NCBI RefSeq assembly: GCF_011492965.1
Contig: NZ_CP045121.1
Location: 1,550,001 to 1,614,000 of the forward strand
Source of the DNA: Rubrobacter marinus
GTDB taxonomy: Bacteria; Actinomycetota; Rubrobacteria; Rubrobacterales; Rubrobacteraceae
DNA length: 64,000 nucleotides
Direction of reading: 5' to 3'
The number at the start of each line of letters is the position of its first letter. Positions within the stretch are counted from its first letter, which is position 1. The notes below the pieces were generated by a model, which saw only the letters and a program-made list of their open reading frames with translations, was not told the origin of the DNA and did no database searches. Position numbers and translations under genes: made by a program. Shown here one piece after another: positions 8,455 to 17,724 of this stretch.

Positions 8455-11400
8455 GTGGTGGGTGGATCGCAGAACGGCAAGGAACGGCCGTCGTGGGAGA
8501 ACGAGAAGGATTACGGGGTGGCTGTCGAGCTGGCGGGCCTGGGTCTGGCGCAGATCGACGCATCCAGCGGCCGTCTCCTCGCCGTGAACGAGAAGATGTG
8601 CGAGATCACCGGTTACTCCTCCGAGGAGCTCTTGGGCATGACGTTCGGGGAGATCACGCGCGCCGAAGACCGCGACGGGGACCTGGAGGGTTTCCGGAGC
8701 GTGCTGCGCGGCGAGAAGCCGGAGCATCCAGTCGAGCAGCGCTACGTACGCAAGGATGGCTCGGCGATCTGGGTCGATTTGAACGCGAGCGTCGTGCGCG
8801 ACGAGTACGGCCGGCCTCTGCGCATGATGGCGGTGGCACGGGACGTGACGGAGCGCAGGGAGGCCGAGGAGCGCTTCCGGGTGCTCTCGGAGGCCACGGT
8901 CGAGGGCGTGGTCGTGCACGAGATGGGGACCATCCTCGAGGCGAACCCGTGCTTCGCCGCGATCTTCGGCTACGACGGGACCGAGGAGGTGGTCGGCAGG
9001 ACCATGCCGGAGTTCGTGACGCCGGAGTCGGCCGAGCTCGCGATGCGTCACTTCCGGGAGGGCTTCGAGGGCTGGTACGAGGGCGTGGGGGTGAAAAAGG
9101 ACGGGACGACCTTCCCCATAAAAGCGGTCGGAAGGGAGAGCGCGTATCGCGGGCGCCCCGTGCGCGTCTCCGTGGTGCGCGACACTACCGAGCGCAAGCG
9201 AGCGGAGGAGAAGCTCCGGGGGAGCGAGGAGCGCCTGCGCACGATCGTCGACGCGGAGCCCGAGTGCGTCAAGGTGCTCGGCCCCGACGGCACGCTGCTG
9301 GAGATGAACCCCGCCGGCCTCGCCATGATCGAGGCGTACTCCTTCGAGGAGGTGCGCGGCAAGCCGGTGCACAAGATGGTCTCCCCCGAGTACCGGGACG
9401 CGTTCGTGGCGCTTACCGAGGAGGTCTTCGCCGGCGGATCGGGGGAGCTCGAGTTCGAGATCGTGGGCCTCAAGGGGACGCGGCGCTGGCTGGAGACGCA
9501 CGCCGCACCCCTTCGCGACGCCAAAGGCGAAGTCTTCGGGCTGCTCGGCGTGACGCGCGACGTCACCGAGAGGAAGGAGGCCGAGGAGAAGCTGAGGGCG
9601 TCCGTCAAGGAGCTCTCGGACCTGAAGTTCGCCCTCGACGAGTCGGCGATCGTCGCGTTCACCGACCAGAAGGGCCGCATCACCTACGTCAACGACAAGT
9701 TCTGCGAGGTCTCGGGCTACTCCAGGGCCGAGCTGATCGGCCGGGACCACCGCCTCATCAACTCCGGCTACCATCCCGAGGGGTTCATCAAGGACCTGTG
9801 GCGCACGATCGCGCGCGGCAGGATCTGGCGGGGGGAACTCAGGAACAGGGCCAAGGACGGCTCGATCTACTGGGTCGACACGACGATCGTGCCGTTCCTC
9901 GACGAGAGGGGCAAGCCCTACCAGTACGTCGCCATCCGCTACGAGGTCACCGACCGCAAGCAGGCCGAGGAGAAGCTGAGGGAGAGCAACGCCCTGCTCC
10001 AGTCCGTGATCGAGGGGTCGAGCGACGCCATCTACCTCAAGGACACCTGGGGCCGCTACCTCATGGCCAACTCTTCTGCCGCGGCGATCATCGGCAGGCC
10101 CGTAGAGGAGATCCTCGGCCGGGACGACTCCGAGTTGCTAGACGCGGAGACGGCAGCCTCGGTCATGGAGGTGGACCGTCGGATCATGAGCGCCGGCGAG
10201 ACCTCGCGGGTCGAGGAGCGCGTGCCGGTGGCGGGAGAGCCGAGGACGTTCCTCTCGACGAAGGCGCCATACCGCGACCACCGCGGCGAGGTTACGGGCC
10301 TGATCGGGGTCTCCTCGGACATCACCGACCTCAAGAGGGCCGAGGAAGAGCTGCGCGAGATCCGGGAGGCCGAGAGGAGCCGCATAGCCCGCGACCTCCA
10401 CGACGTGGTCTTGCAGGACCTCGTCTACGCCCTGCAGACGGTGCGCTCCCTCGACGAGGGGCAGACCTCGGCGCGAAACGGGGGCCATGACGCCCGGCTG
10501 CACGAGGCCGCAGCGGCTCTGCAGAGGTCCGTCCAGGGTCTCAGGGGGGCCGTCTACGACCTGGGTGCCGAAGAAGGGAAAGGGGCGTTCCTGCGCTCCG
10601 TGGAGGCGCTGGTGGAATTGAACAGGCGCATGAACCCCGGCTGCGAAGTGGAGATGGAGGTGGGGGAGGGCTTCCCCGAAGAGATGCCGGAGGGGGTCGG
10701 GGATCAGCTCTTGCGCATCGTGCAGGAGTCGCTTGCCAACGCGCGTCGCCACTCCGGAGCCGGCCGCGTGAGGGTCTTCGCCGGGTCGTCGGGCGCAAAG
10801 CTCTGGGTGGAAGTCTCGGACGACGGGCGCGGCTTCGAGCCCGACGGTACCCGCGCAGGGATGGGCACCAGGGGCATGAGGGAGAGGGCCCGCGCTTTGG
10901 GGGGGAGCCTACTCGTGTCTAGCAGGCCCGGCGGCGGCACGCGCGTACGGGTCGAAGTGGATACGAGTAGGAACGGAGGAGGTGTCGCCGAAGACTCCGC
11001 CGTCCTGCGTCGAGCACGCGTCCTGATCGTCGACGACCACGCCTCCTTTCGAGAGGGCGTCGCGTCCGCCCTGGAAGACGAGCCGGACCTCTCCGTCGTG
11101 GGGCAGGCGGGCTCGCTCGCCGAGGCGCGGGAGTGGCTCGAGGGCGAGGCGGCGGACGTGGCGGTGCTCGACCTCGGGCTCCCGGACGGCCACGGCGCCG
11201 AGCTGATCGGAGACCTGCGCGCCGCGGATTCCGAGGCGCAGGCCCTGATCCTGAGCGCCACGGACGACCGCGCGGAGATCGCGCAGGCCGTCGAGCTCGG
11301 GGCGGCGGGGCTCCTCCACAAGTCCACCGGCATGGAGGAGGTCGCGGACGCCATACGCCGCATAAGGGCGGGCGAGGCGCTGCTACCGCTCGAGGAGGTG

Positions 11401-11694
11401 ATCGACCTCCTGCGCCTCGCGGGCGCGCGCAAGGATCGGGAGCAGGAGGCGCGCACCGCGATCTCGAGTCTCACGGAGCGCGAGAAGGAGGTGCTCTCGC
11501 TGCTCGCCGAGGGGCTCGAGCCCGAGGAGATAGCGAAGAGGCTCCACGTTAGCGCCAAGACCGAGCGCAACCACGTCGCCAACATCCTCAAGAAGCTCGG
11601 GGTCCACTCCCGGCTCCAAGCGCTCGTCTTCGCCGTGCGCCACGGCCTCGTGGAGATCGGCAAGCCCGAGAACCGGGCGCGTAACCCGGTTTAA
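8455..11694 (+). CDS. Five-PAS histidine kinase fused to a NarL/LuxR response regulator
   Basis: A 1079-residue soluble protein holding a whole two-component pathway. In order: five PAS/PAC modules (about 20-140, 140-262, 265-388, 392-515, 516-640), the HisKA_3 dimerisation helix with phospho-acceptor His649 in ARDLHDVVLQDLV, a HATPase domain with N and G boxes (QESLANARRHS, DDGRGFE, GMGTRGMRERA), a receiver (IVDDH, phospho-acceptor Asp906 in VLDLGLPDGHG, then ILSAT and LHKS), and a LuxR helix-turn-helix ending LKKLGVHSRLQAL. GTG 8455 or 8458 follows GAGGTGGTGAGG; the open frame extends upstream without a good RBS. No membrane segment, so the signal is cytosolic, perhaps redox or gas through PAS. 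Confidence 0.88.
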   Translation: MVGGSQNGKERPSWENEKDYGVAVELAGLGLAQIDASSGRLLAVNEKMCEITGYSSEELLGMTFGEITRAEDRDGDLEGFRSVLRGEKPEHPVEQRYVRKDGSAIWVDLNASVVRDEYGRPLRMMAVARDVTERREAEERFRVLSEATVEGVVVHEMGTILEANPCFAAIFGYDGTEEVVGRTMPEFVTPESAELAMRHFREGFEGWYEGVGVKKDGTTFPIKAVGRESAYRGRPVRVSVVRDTTERKRAEEKLRGSEERLRTIVDAEPECVKVLGPDGTLLEMNPAGLAMIEAYSFEEVRGKPVHKMVSPEYRDAFVALTEEVFAGGSGELEFEIVGLKGTRRWLETHAAPLRDAKGEVFGLLGVTRDVTERKEAEEKLRASVKELSDLKFALDESAIVAFTDQKGRITYVNDKFCEVSGYSRAELIGRDHRLINSGYHPEGFIKDLWRTIARGRIWRGELRNRAKDGSIYWVDTTIVPFLDERGKPYQYVAIRYEVTDRKQAEEKLRESNALLQSVIEGSSDAIYLKDTWGRYLMANSSAAAIIGRPVEEILGRDDSELLDAETAASVMEVDRRIMSAGETSRVEERVPVAGEPRTFLSTKAPYRDHRGEVTGLIGVSSDITDLKRAEEELREIREAERSRIARDLHDVVLQDLVYALQTVRSLDEGQTSARNGGHDARLHEAAAALQRSVQGLRGAVYDLGAEEGKGAFLRSVEALVELNRRMNPGCEVEMEVGEGFPEEMPEGVGDQLLRIVQESLANARRHSGAGRVRVFAGSSGAKLWVEVSDDGRGFEPDGTRAGMGTRGMRERARALGGSLLVSSRPGGGTRVRVEVDTSRNGGGVAEDSAVLRRARVLIVDDHASFREGVASALEDEPDLSVVGQAGSLAEAREWLEGEAADVAVLDLGLPDGHGAELIGDLRAADSEAQALILSATDDRAEIAQAVELGAAGLLHKSTGMEEVADAIRRIRAGEALLPLEEVIDLLRLAGARKDREQEARTAISSLTEREKEVLSLLAEGLEPEEIAKRLHVSAKTERNHVANILKKLGVHSRLQALVFAVRHGLVEIGKPENRARNPV

Positions 11695-11941
11695 AACAGT
11701 CCTGCGTAAGCACCCGAGCGCACGCGTCGAAGGCGACCGGGCCGCGGCAACGAGAAACGAGCCCGATTGCGGTTCGCATCACCGTTGCGCGAGGCCCGTA
11801 GATCGAGCTCCGTTCTGGCCCAACGGGCGAACTCCAGGACCTCCCTGCCGGAGACGGAGAACGCCCTGTGCTCCCTTGGGGAGGTCGGAACGTTCCTCAA
11901 CGAGTGGCGGTTTTCCTCGTCCTAGACCAGCTTGAACCGTG

Positions 11942-11972
11942 GCCTGGGAGGCGGGCTGCCCGCCTCCCAGGC
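11942..11972 (-). terminator. Strong hairpin terminator after hsp20
   Basis: Perfect 15-bp inverted repeat (11942-11956 with 11958-11972), single-base centre, starting 9 bp past the Hsp20 stop. It may serve both convergent genes. The rest of the 11695-11980 gap shows no gene. Confidence 0.65.
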
Positions 11973-11980
11973 GTGGCCGT

Positions 11981-12412
11981 CTACTCCAGCTCTATCTTTT
12001 TGGGCAATTCTTCCACCGCCGGGGCGCTCCCCGGGATCTTTACCTCGAGCACCCCGTCCTCGAAGCTCGCCTTGATCTCGTCGGCGTCGACCCCTTCGGG
12101 CAGGGTCATACTCCTCCTGAACGACCCGTAGCGGCGCTCGCGGACCAGGTAACCGGCAGTTTTCTGCTCCGTCTCCTCCTTGTGCTCGCCGGAGATCGCG
12201 AGCACGCCGTTGTGGACGGAGACGTCTACGTCCTCGCGCTTGACGCCCGGGAGCTCGGCGCGGATCACCATGCCGCCGTTCTCGGCCGTGACGTCGATCG
12301 CCGGGGCCCACTCGGTCGTCTCCGCAGCTTGGGGGAGGCGCCCGAAAGTCCCGCCGAACAAACGGTCCATCTCGCTCTGCAAGTCTCTGAATCCCCTAAA
12401 TGGGCTCAACAT
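11981..12412 (-). CDS. hsp20: Hsp20/alpha-crystallin small heat shock protein
   Basis: A 143-residue ATP-independent holdase chaperone. The N-terminus MLSPFRGFRDLQSEMDRLF is the usual amphipathic arm, the alpha-crystallin domain runs about 35-125 (PAIDVTAENGGMVIRAELPGV, the A-x-x-x-n-GVL motif as ASFEDGVLEVKIP), and a short C-terminal tail has the charged ELPKKIELE. ATG 12412 has GAGGAGGTACC upstream. It lies 99 bp downstream of the damaged alcohol dehydrogenase gene and may be cotranscribed with it. Hsp20 together with USPs and alcohol dehydrogenase is a common dormancy or low-oxygen gene set. Confidence 0.92.
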   Translation of the reverse strand: MLSPFRGFRDLQSEMDRLFGGTFGRLPQAAETTEWAPAIDVTAENGGMVIRAELPGVKREDVDVSVHNGVLAISGEHKEETEQKTAGYLVRERRYGSFRRSMTLPEGVDADEIKASFEDGVLEVKIPGSAPAVEELPKKIELE

Positions 12413-12511
12413 CTCGGTACCTCCTCGTGGGTAGTGGTGCTCGTACAATAACCGTCCGCGTCATCCCTATACTTCGCGACCTCCTCCCGGCGTTCGTGTT
12501 CGTCTCCCGCG

Positions 12512-13550
12512 CTACGCCTTCAGGACGACTTTGAGCGCGTCGGTGTGGGCGGCGTCGGCGAACGTCTCGTAGGCCTCCTCTATCTCCCCGAGCCCGAAGC
12601 GGTGGGTGGCGAAGGGGGTGGGGTCGAGCCGGCCCTCGGCGACGAGCCTCAGGAGGGTCGGGGTGGAGTAGGTGTCCACGAGGCCGGTGGTGATGGTGAC
12701 GTTCTTGATCCAGAGCTTCTCGAGGTGCAGCGTCGCGGGGGCGCCGTGTACGCCGAGGTTGGCGACGTGCCCACCGGGCCTGACGAGCTCGGTGCACAGC
12801 TCGAAGGTCTCGGGGACGCCGACCGCCTCCATCGCCACGTCCGCGCCGAGCCCGTCGGTTAGCTCCATCACCCTCGCGACCGCGTCCTGTGTGGAGGGGT
12901 CGATCGTCTCGTCCGCACCGAACTTTTTCGCCTGCGCAAGACGGGAGTCGGCGAGATCGATGGCGACGATCCTGCTCGGAGCGTAGAGCTTGGCGGTGAG
13001 CATCGAGGCGAGGCCGATAGGTCCCGCGCCCACGACGGCGACGGTGGCACCGGGCTCGACCCGCCCGTTCAGCACTCCGACCTCGTAGCCGGTGGGGAGG
13101 ATGTCCGCGAGGAACAGGATCTGCTCGTCGGATAGCCCTCGGGGATTTTGTAGAGGCCGTTGTCGGCGAATGGGATGCGGGCGTACTCGGCCTAGGTGCC
13201 GTCGACGAGGTGGCCGAGGATCCAACCGCCCCCTCGAGGCACTGCCCGTACGCACCCCCCCGGCAGTATGCGCACCTCCCGCACGACGAGATGCACGAGA
13301 CTAGCACTTTGTCCCCCTCGGCCAGGCTTTCGACGCCCGCGCCCTTCTCGACGACGGTACCTACGGCCTCGTGGCCCAAAATCCCCCCGCTCGTAACCTC
13401 GGAGACGTCGTCCTTGAGAATGTGCAGGTCTGTGCCGCAGATGGTCGTCGTATCTATCCTGACGACCGCGGCGGTAGGCCGCTCGATGGCAGGGTCCTCC
13501 TTGGATTCCCAAACCTTCTCTCTCGGACCGTGGTAGACCAGCGCCTTCAT
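12512..13550 (-). pseudogene. Zn-dependent alcohol dehydrogenase, broken by two frameshifts and one stop
   Basis: When repaired it is a 346-residue medium-chain dehydrogenase: MKALVYHGP start, catalytic-zinc Cys in TICGTDLHIL, GHEAVG, structural-zinc cysteines SCGRCAYC...QC, the NAD fold VAVVGAGPIGLAS, and a C-terminus with THRFGLGEIEEAYETF. The frame shifts near 13237 and 13147, each explained by one missing G in a G run. Between them a TAG at 13192-13194 replaces the CAG of DGTQAEYAR. All three lesions would have to be errors for the gene to work. ATG 13550 is preferred over 13574 because of GAGAGGAG. A motif copy lies 135 bp upstream. Confidence 0.75.
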
Positions 13551-13684
13551 GGGCTTCGAACTCCTCTCGCTCATGGCTTCTGCGACGGACCGGAGCCTCG
13601 GAGGTATGCGGGGGACCTGCCCATATCAGTCGGAGTCTCGCTCAGAAGAGCGGAGCAATCATGGCAGATCGTAACCATCCGTCT

Positions 13685-13698
13685 AACGCAGGTTGACC
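13685..13698. promoter_or_regulatory. Island operator-like half-strong motif upstream of alcohol dehydrogenase
   Basis: AACGC-AGGT-TGACC followed by AA. The right half is perfect and the left half poor; 135 bp upstream of ATG 13550. Confidence 0.35.
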
Positions 13699-13796
13699 AA
13701 ACACGCCTACAAAAGACGGCCCTGAGAGTACCAATGCATCCAAGGCGAAGGTCTCGCCCGTGCGTGACTCCTGATGGGTCTCGACGGTGGGGGATC

Positions 13797-14396
13797 TCAC
13801 CTCCGGGGCGCGGCCGGGGGCACGGCGGACGAAAGCTCGATCTCCACGTGCTCCACACCGTCCTCGTAGCGCAACTTCTCCGGCAGGTTCAGGTCCCTGA
13901 GGAGGTTGAGCATGCGGGCATTCTCAGGGAGCACGACCCCGGTGAAGATTCGGACGCCCCTCCTCCTGGCCGCTCCTATTAAGCGGCGGGTGAGCTCCAG
14001 CCCAAGACCCCACCCCTGCCAGTCGTCCTCCACCGCCGCGGCGTACTCGGCCCTGCCTGCCCGTCCCTCCCGGTAGAAGCTGGCCATCCCGACGATTTCC
14101 TCCGGATCCTCGGGGTCGAGCGCCACCAGGGCGAAGCCTCCGGCACCTTCGGCGTCGGCGAAGTAGGCCGCCATCTTGTCGCTCAGGTCGGGCTTGGCGC
14201 CGAAGTACCTCAAGTAGACGGAGCGCCCACTCAGGCGGTGGTGGAAGCGTTGGAGGGCCGCGGCGTCGGCGGGAAGCACCGGCCGGTATGCCACGCGCTC
14301 GCCGTCGAGCAGCTCCACGAACCCCTCGTCCCCGTTTGGCGGGGCGGCCGTGTCCACGGCGTTGTTTGCGGCTTTGTCTGCGTCCGAAGGCTTCAT
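13797..14396 (-). CDS. GNAT-family N-acetyltransferase
   Basis: A 199-residue acetyl-CoA-dependent acetyltransferase. The opening VAYRPVLPADAAALQRFHHRLSG and SVYLRYFG resembles the GNAT domain of protein lysine acetyltransferases of the Mycobacterium PatA / acetyl-CoA-synthetase-linked type. The acetyl-CoA loop is at DWQGWGLGLELTRRLI, followed by a late strand and NARMLNLLRDLN. No cyclic-nucleotide domain is attached. ATG 14396 has GAGGAGG upstream. Such enzymes are often found with USPs and alcohol dehydrogenases in low-oxygen regulons, which matches the neighbours. The substrate, protein or small molecule, is not determined. Confidence 0.8.
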   Translation of the reverse strand: MKPSDADKAANNAVDTAAPPNGDEGFVELLDGERVAYRPVLPADAAALQRFHHRLSGRSVYLRYFGAKPDLSDKMAAYFADAEGAGGFALVALDPEDPEEIVGMASFYREGRAGRAEYAAAVEDDWQGWGLGLELTRRLIGAARRRGVRIFTGVVLPENARMLNLLRDLNLPEKLRYEDGVEHVEIELSSAVPPAAPRR

Positions 14397-14745
14397 CTCG
14401 GGCCCTCCTCCTCGCACGATAGACCTCTAAGCTCGTCTACCCGCAAGCTATTCGAGGCCAGTAATCCGAGCGTGAGTAGGATGGGTCATTCGTCTAGTCA
14501 AGGATGTCCAGAGGCGGCGAGGGGGAACCGCCCGAGGCAGATGCTCGCTGTTTCCGCCGTGTGCCCCTGCTGCCATCCCGCGGCATGCCATGAGGACGTG
14601 CCTTTTCGAGGGGCTGGTTCAGAAGGGCCGGGGTAACGGCCCGGAGGCGTATGCGGCGGCCCACGACTCCTCGCGGCTTGCCTCTCCGAGCCTTCGCCGG
14701 CCCTTCCACCCGAGCGCGTTCTCCTCGCAACGCCCGGGCCCGCTC
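14397..14745. other. Intergenic region
   Basis: About 350 bp between the USP stop and the acetyltransferase start on the same strand. It must hold the acetyltransferase promoter. I see no gene and no clear motif copy. Confidence 0.35.
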
Positions 14746-15642
14746 TTAAGCGTCTTGGGGGTAGACGAGCACGGGACCGGGGGCGGCCCGCAGGACCTTG
14801 GTCGAGACGCTGCCTAGGAGGGGCATCGTGACGGCCCCCCGGCCACGATCTCCGGCGCCGGCCCCTCGTCTGCCGACGGCGATGAGCGTTCCCCGCGACG
14901 CACCGGCCTCGTCGAGGATGAGCGCGGCGGCGTCGCCTACCCTCGCTACGTTCCGGGGCGGACGCGCGAGCGATCTCGCTAGCTCGGAGGCCCTCCGCCG
15001 CAGGGCCTCCTTCTGACCCGAGCGGTGTTCGTCCTCCCGAGTCCGGGCGTCGTCCAGCCTTCGGGGTGGCCTCGGGAGGCCGCGCACCAGCGTGGCTTCC
15101 GAGCCGAAGAGCCCCCCGATCCTCGCCGCCAGGTCTCCGGCCCTCGCGGCCTCTTCCGAGCCGTCGTCACCGACCACGATCTCCGACGGCGGCCAGCAAC
15201 CTTCACCGCCGCGCACGACGAGCACGGGACAGGGCGCCCTGTGGACCACCCCCTCGGCGACGCTGCCTAGCACGAGGAGCTCGACCGGACCCAGGCCGCG
15301 GCTCCCGACGACGATGAGGCCGTTCTCCAGATCCTCGGCCAGGTCGACGATCTCCTCCACGGGATCCCCAAGCTCCAGGCGGGCCTCCGCTACGGCGCAG
15401 CCGCGCCGCTCTATACTCCTGACCTCCCGCTCTAGCAGCTCCCGGGCTTCGTCGGCGAAGAGGAAGGCGTACTCCTCCGGCGCCTCGAAGTGCCTGACGT
15501 AGTCCGAGATGTCCTGCCCCACGTGCACCACCCGCAGCGCGGAGCCTGCTCGCGAGCAGAGATCGGACGCGACCCGGGTAGCCAGTGCCGCGTCCGGCGA
15601 GCCGTCGGTGGCGAGCAGTACCTCTGCCGGTAGACCGTTCAT
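14746..15642 (-). CDS. Tandem-domain universal stress protein
   Basis: Intact, 298 residues. Domain 1: AEVLLATDGSPDAALATRVA, with GSRGLGPVELLVLGSVAEGV as the ATP-binding G-x2-G-x9-GS loop. Domain 2: EIVVGDDGSEEAARAGDLA, and a stretched loop GRRGAGAGDRGRGAVTMPLLGSVSTKV with an insertion of several residues between the glycines, so nucleotide binding by domain 2 is doubtful. It ends with the VLVYPQDA tail shared by USPs of this island. ATG 15642 was chosen from homology to the other copies; AAAGGGG lies rather far (about 15 nt) upstream. Confidence 0.88.
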   Translation of the reverse strand: MNGLPAEVLLATDGSPDAALATRVASDLCSRAGSALRVVHVGQDISDYVRHFEAPEEYAFLFADEARELLEREVRSIERRGCAVAEARLELGDPVEEIVDLAEDLENGLIVVGSRGLGPVELLVLGSVAEGVVHRAPCPVLVVRGGEGCWPPSEIVVGDDGSEEAARAGDLAARIGGLFGSEATLVRGLPRPPRRLDDARTREDEHRSGQKEALRRRASELARSLARPPRNVARVGDAAALILDEAGASRGTLIAVGRRGAGAGDRGRGAVTMPLLGSVSTKVLRAAPGPVLVYPQDA

Positions 15643-16251
15643 ATGATCGAAAACCCCTTTCCGTGTAATGCTTTGGGGCCGGAGACCGTCGTTGGTGGTC
15701 GGGGTCCCGTGTCCTGGTACTGGGCCGCCTTGCCGGGCCATCCCTCGCCGCGCCCTTCTTACTCGCCCAACCGGTCGCGATCCCTCTTCTCTGTTGGAGG
15801 CTCAGCTCGCTCCACCGCTCGTTCGGATCGTCCGCTCCTCCTTCGGGTTACCGATCTTCGCTTCAGAGGTTAGTCGAGGGAGGGGCCGCTACCCTGAGCA
15901 GATCTCGCCATCGCGCTGGTCAAAGTCGCCCAAATCCATGCGCGAGGAACCACGATCGCTCCGTACCGCACGCGGCGATGCGCTTGCGGAAGCCAAGCAG
16001 TGGCGACGATGCCTCGGTCGGCCGTCCGCGAGCCCGGCCGAACGCGCCAGGGGCCTCCTCTTGTCGCGCTTCGTGTCAGGCCGTGGGCGTCCTCTGGTGC
16101 TAGTTTAAGAAGAACGCTAGCTAAGACGCCGCCTCGAAGCTTGGCTTCATGCTCTTTCGCCGCTGACTCCCGCGTGAGGTTCGCGCCGGTTCAGCGGGGA
16201 ACGCGGGAGCCCCCCGCTGCCGCATCCGGCAATGCGCGCGCCTGCGGGGAT
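15643..16251. other. Long intergenic region with one motif copy
   Basis: About 600 bp upstream of the 14746 USP. No convincing ORF on either strand. It holds a motif copy at 15918-15931 but otherwise no structure I can interpret. Confidence 0.35.
15918..15931. promoter_or_regulatory. Island operator-like motif upstream of USP
   Basis: GGTCA-AAGT-CGCCC, 276 bp before the USP start at 15642; left half perfect, right half degenerate. Confidence 0.3.
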
Positions 16252-16873
16252 CTACTCCACGCGAACGGTTGTCGTATGACCGTCTTGAGCTTCTCTGGCG
16301 CGGTTCGACGGGGATCGCCCAGGTAGATCTCGTGGTGCTTGCCGCGCATCTCGTGCCCCTGATCGGCCATAAGCTCGTGCAGCTCGCGTATCGTCGGGCC
16401 TTCCTCGGAGTAGGGGCCAGAGTACAGGATCCGGGCCGATGGTCCCTCGCGTAAGGGCTCCAGCCGCATCTTCGGGAGGCGGGCACTGGGCCCCGCTTCC
16501 TCTCGACACGCCCCTTCGCCTCCTCGACCATCTCCTCCGTCACGAACTCGGGATGCATGATCATCATCATGGTCCACTTCCAGACGAACTTGTTCGCAAC
16601 GCTGAACTGCGTCATGTCGTCGGCCCACCAGAGGTCTTCGAGCGGCATGACCGGGTAGTCGACCGCCGCTGCGCCCTTCCTGGGCATGAACTTGAGCGTG
16701 TAGGAGACGGCGTACAGGGCCTCCACGGCTTCGCGGTGCTCGGGGGAGATATTGGGGTCCCCTTCGCCGTCGACAATCAGGAAGCTCATCTCGGGGACGT
16801 CCACAACGCCGATCTTTCTCGCCGATGGGTTGTAGAGGTGCTTGAGCTCCTTCTTCGGGTCCACCTTTTGCAC
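16252..16873 (-). CDS. GyrI-like small-molecule-binding domain protein, two frameshifts
   Basis: Restored length 207 residues. The fold is the GyrI-like/SOUL-type beta-alpha module found in AraC-linked multidrug-binding domains: KKELKHLYNPSARKIGVVDV, then MSFLIVDGEGDPN, YAVSYTLKFMPR, LEDLWWADD, and late LYSGPYSEEGPTIRELHELM and HHEIYLGDPRRTAPEKLKTVIRQP. The frame shifts near 16485 and again near 16263; one added C and one added G give an uninterrupted frame ending at TAG 16252. GTG 16873 follows GGAGAGGAGG. It is the third gene after two DUF4386 proteins and may be cotranscribed. The ligand is unknown. Confidence 0.75.
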
Positions 16874-16947
16874 CTTCTTCCTCCTCTCCTTCGTCTTTTC
16901 GCGTTTGGCGGTTCCCTCTCCGATGCGATAGACGCCGAAAAGTGTGG

Positions 16948-17724
16948 TTATGCCTCTTGCTGCTTTCCTGATGCCCGAGCCAACCGGAAGAGCTTGCGGG
17001 CGACGAGGACGTTCCACGCCACCACCAGGAGCCCCCCGGGCACGGCGAGCAGCATCGCCACGCCCAGGGCGTCGGGGACGAGCGTCGTCCAGACTGTGAA
17101 CGCAAGGAGGAGCGAGAAGCCCAGGATGCCGAAGTAGGCCGTCGGCCTGCCGAAGGCGCCACCGCGCAGCATGACGAGGGAGATCGCGATCTGGGCGACC
17201 GAGGGCAGGACGAAGCCGACGAGGCTGCCGGGGGTGAAGTCCGCGCCTCGAGCGAGGATCGCCTCCCCCGCGGCGGCTAGGGCGGCCCTCTCGGCTTCCG
17301 TAGAGGCCGCCGTGTGTTCCCCGCTCAGGACGAACATGGGGACGGCGGCGTTGTTCGAGACGTAGACCGCCCCGCCGAACAGGAACAGCACGAGGGCGAG
17401 TGCCGCGAGCGCCTCGTCTATCCGCCTGTGGACGGCGTAGAGAGCGAGGAAAATGGGGATACCCAGGATCAGGTTCAGCACGTTGAGGAGGCCGAGATCT
17501 CGGAAGGCGTAGTACACATCATCGCGAAACAGCGCGAACCAGTCGACCGCGGACTGTGCTCCGGGCTGTACCTCTCCCCGGGGCAACACCGCCGAGACGA
17601 GGATGTCCAGAAGGACTAGCAGGACGCTCGTCAGAGCGGCCGTACCGCCGGTTTTGTAGAGAACTTTCGGGCTCGTATCCGCGGCCTCCGTCCTTACAAC
17701 CCGGCTACGCCTCCTCAGCAGCAT
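16948..17724 (-). CDS. DUF4386 family membrane protein 1
   Basis: A 258-residue, roughly six-helix membrane protein. It shows the DUF4386 pattern: VLYKTGGTAALTSVLLVLLDIL first helix, a loop with DWFALFRDDVYYAFRDLGLLNVLN, a long extracytoplasmic loop with a TEAERAALAAAGEAIL segment, and MLRGGAFGRPTAYFGILGF. The start overlaps the stop of the upstream DUF4386 gene by 10 bp, implying translational coupling. Function of the family is unknown. Confidence 0.8.
   Translation of the reverse strand: MLLRRRSRVVRTEAADTSPKVLYKTGGTAALTSVLLVLLDILVSAVLPRGEVQPGAQSAVDWFALFRDDVYYAFRDLGLLNVLNLILGIPIFLALYAVHRRIDEALAALALVLFLFGGAVYVSNNAAVPMFVLSGEHTAASTEAERAALAAAGEAILARGADFTPGSLVGFVLPSVAQIAISLVMLRGGAFGRPTAYFGILGFSLLLAFTVWTTLVPDALGVAMLLAVPGGLLVVAWNVLVARKLFRLARASGKQQEA

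Noticed and set aside
8353..8455. An upstream start (8353) for the hybrid kinase
   Set aside because: The extra 34 residues are Arg/Gly/Ser-rich and there is no RBS, while GAGGTGGTGAGG precedes GTG 8455.
8182..9774. A 530-codon minus-strand open frame under the histidine kinase
   Set aside because: Low-complexity His/Leu/Arg composition and no motif; it is a shadow of the PAS domains.
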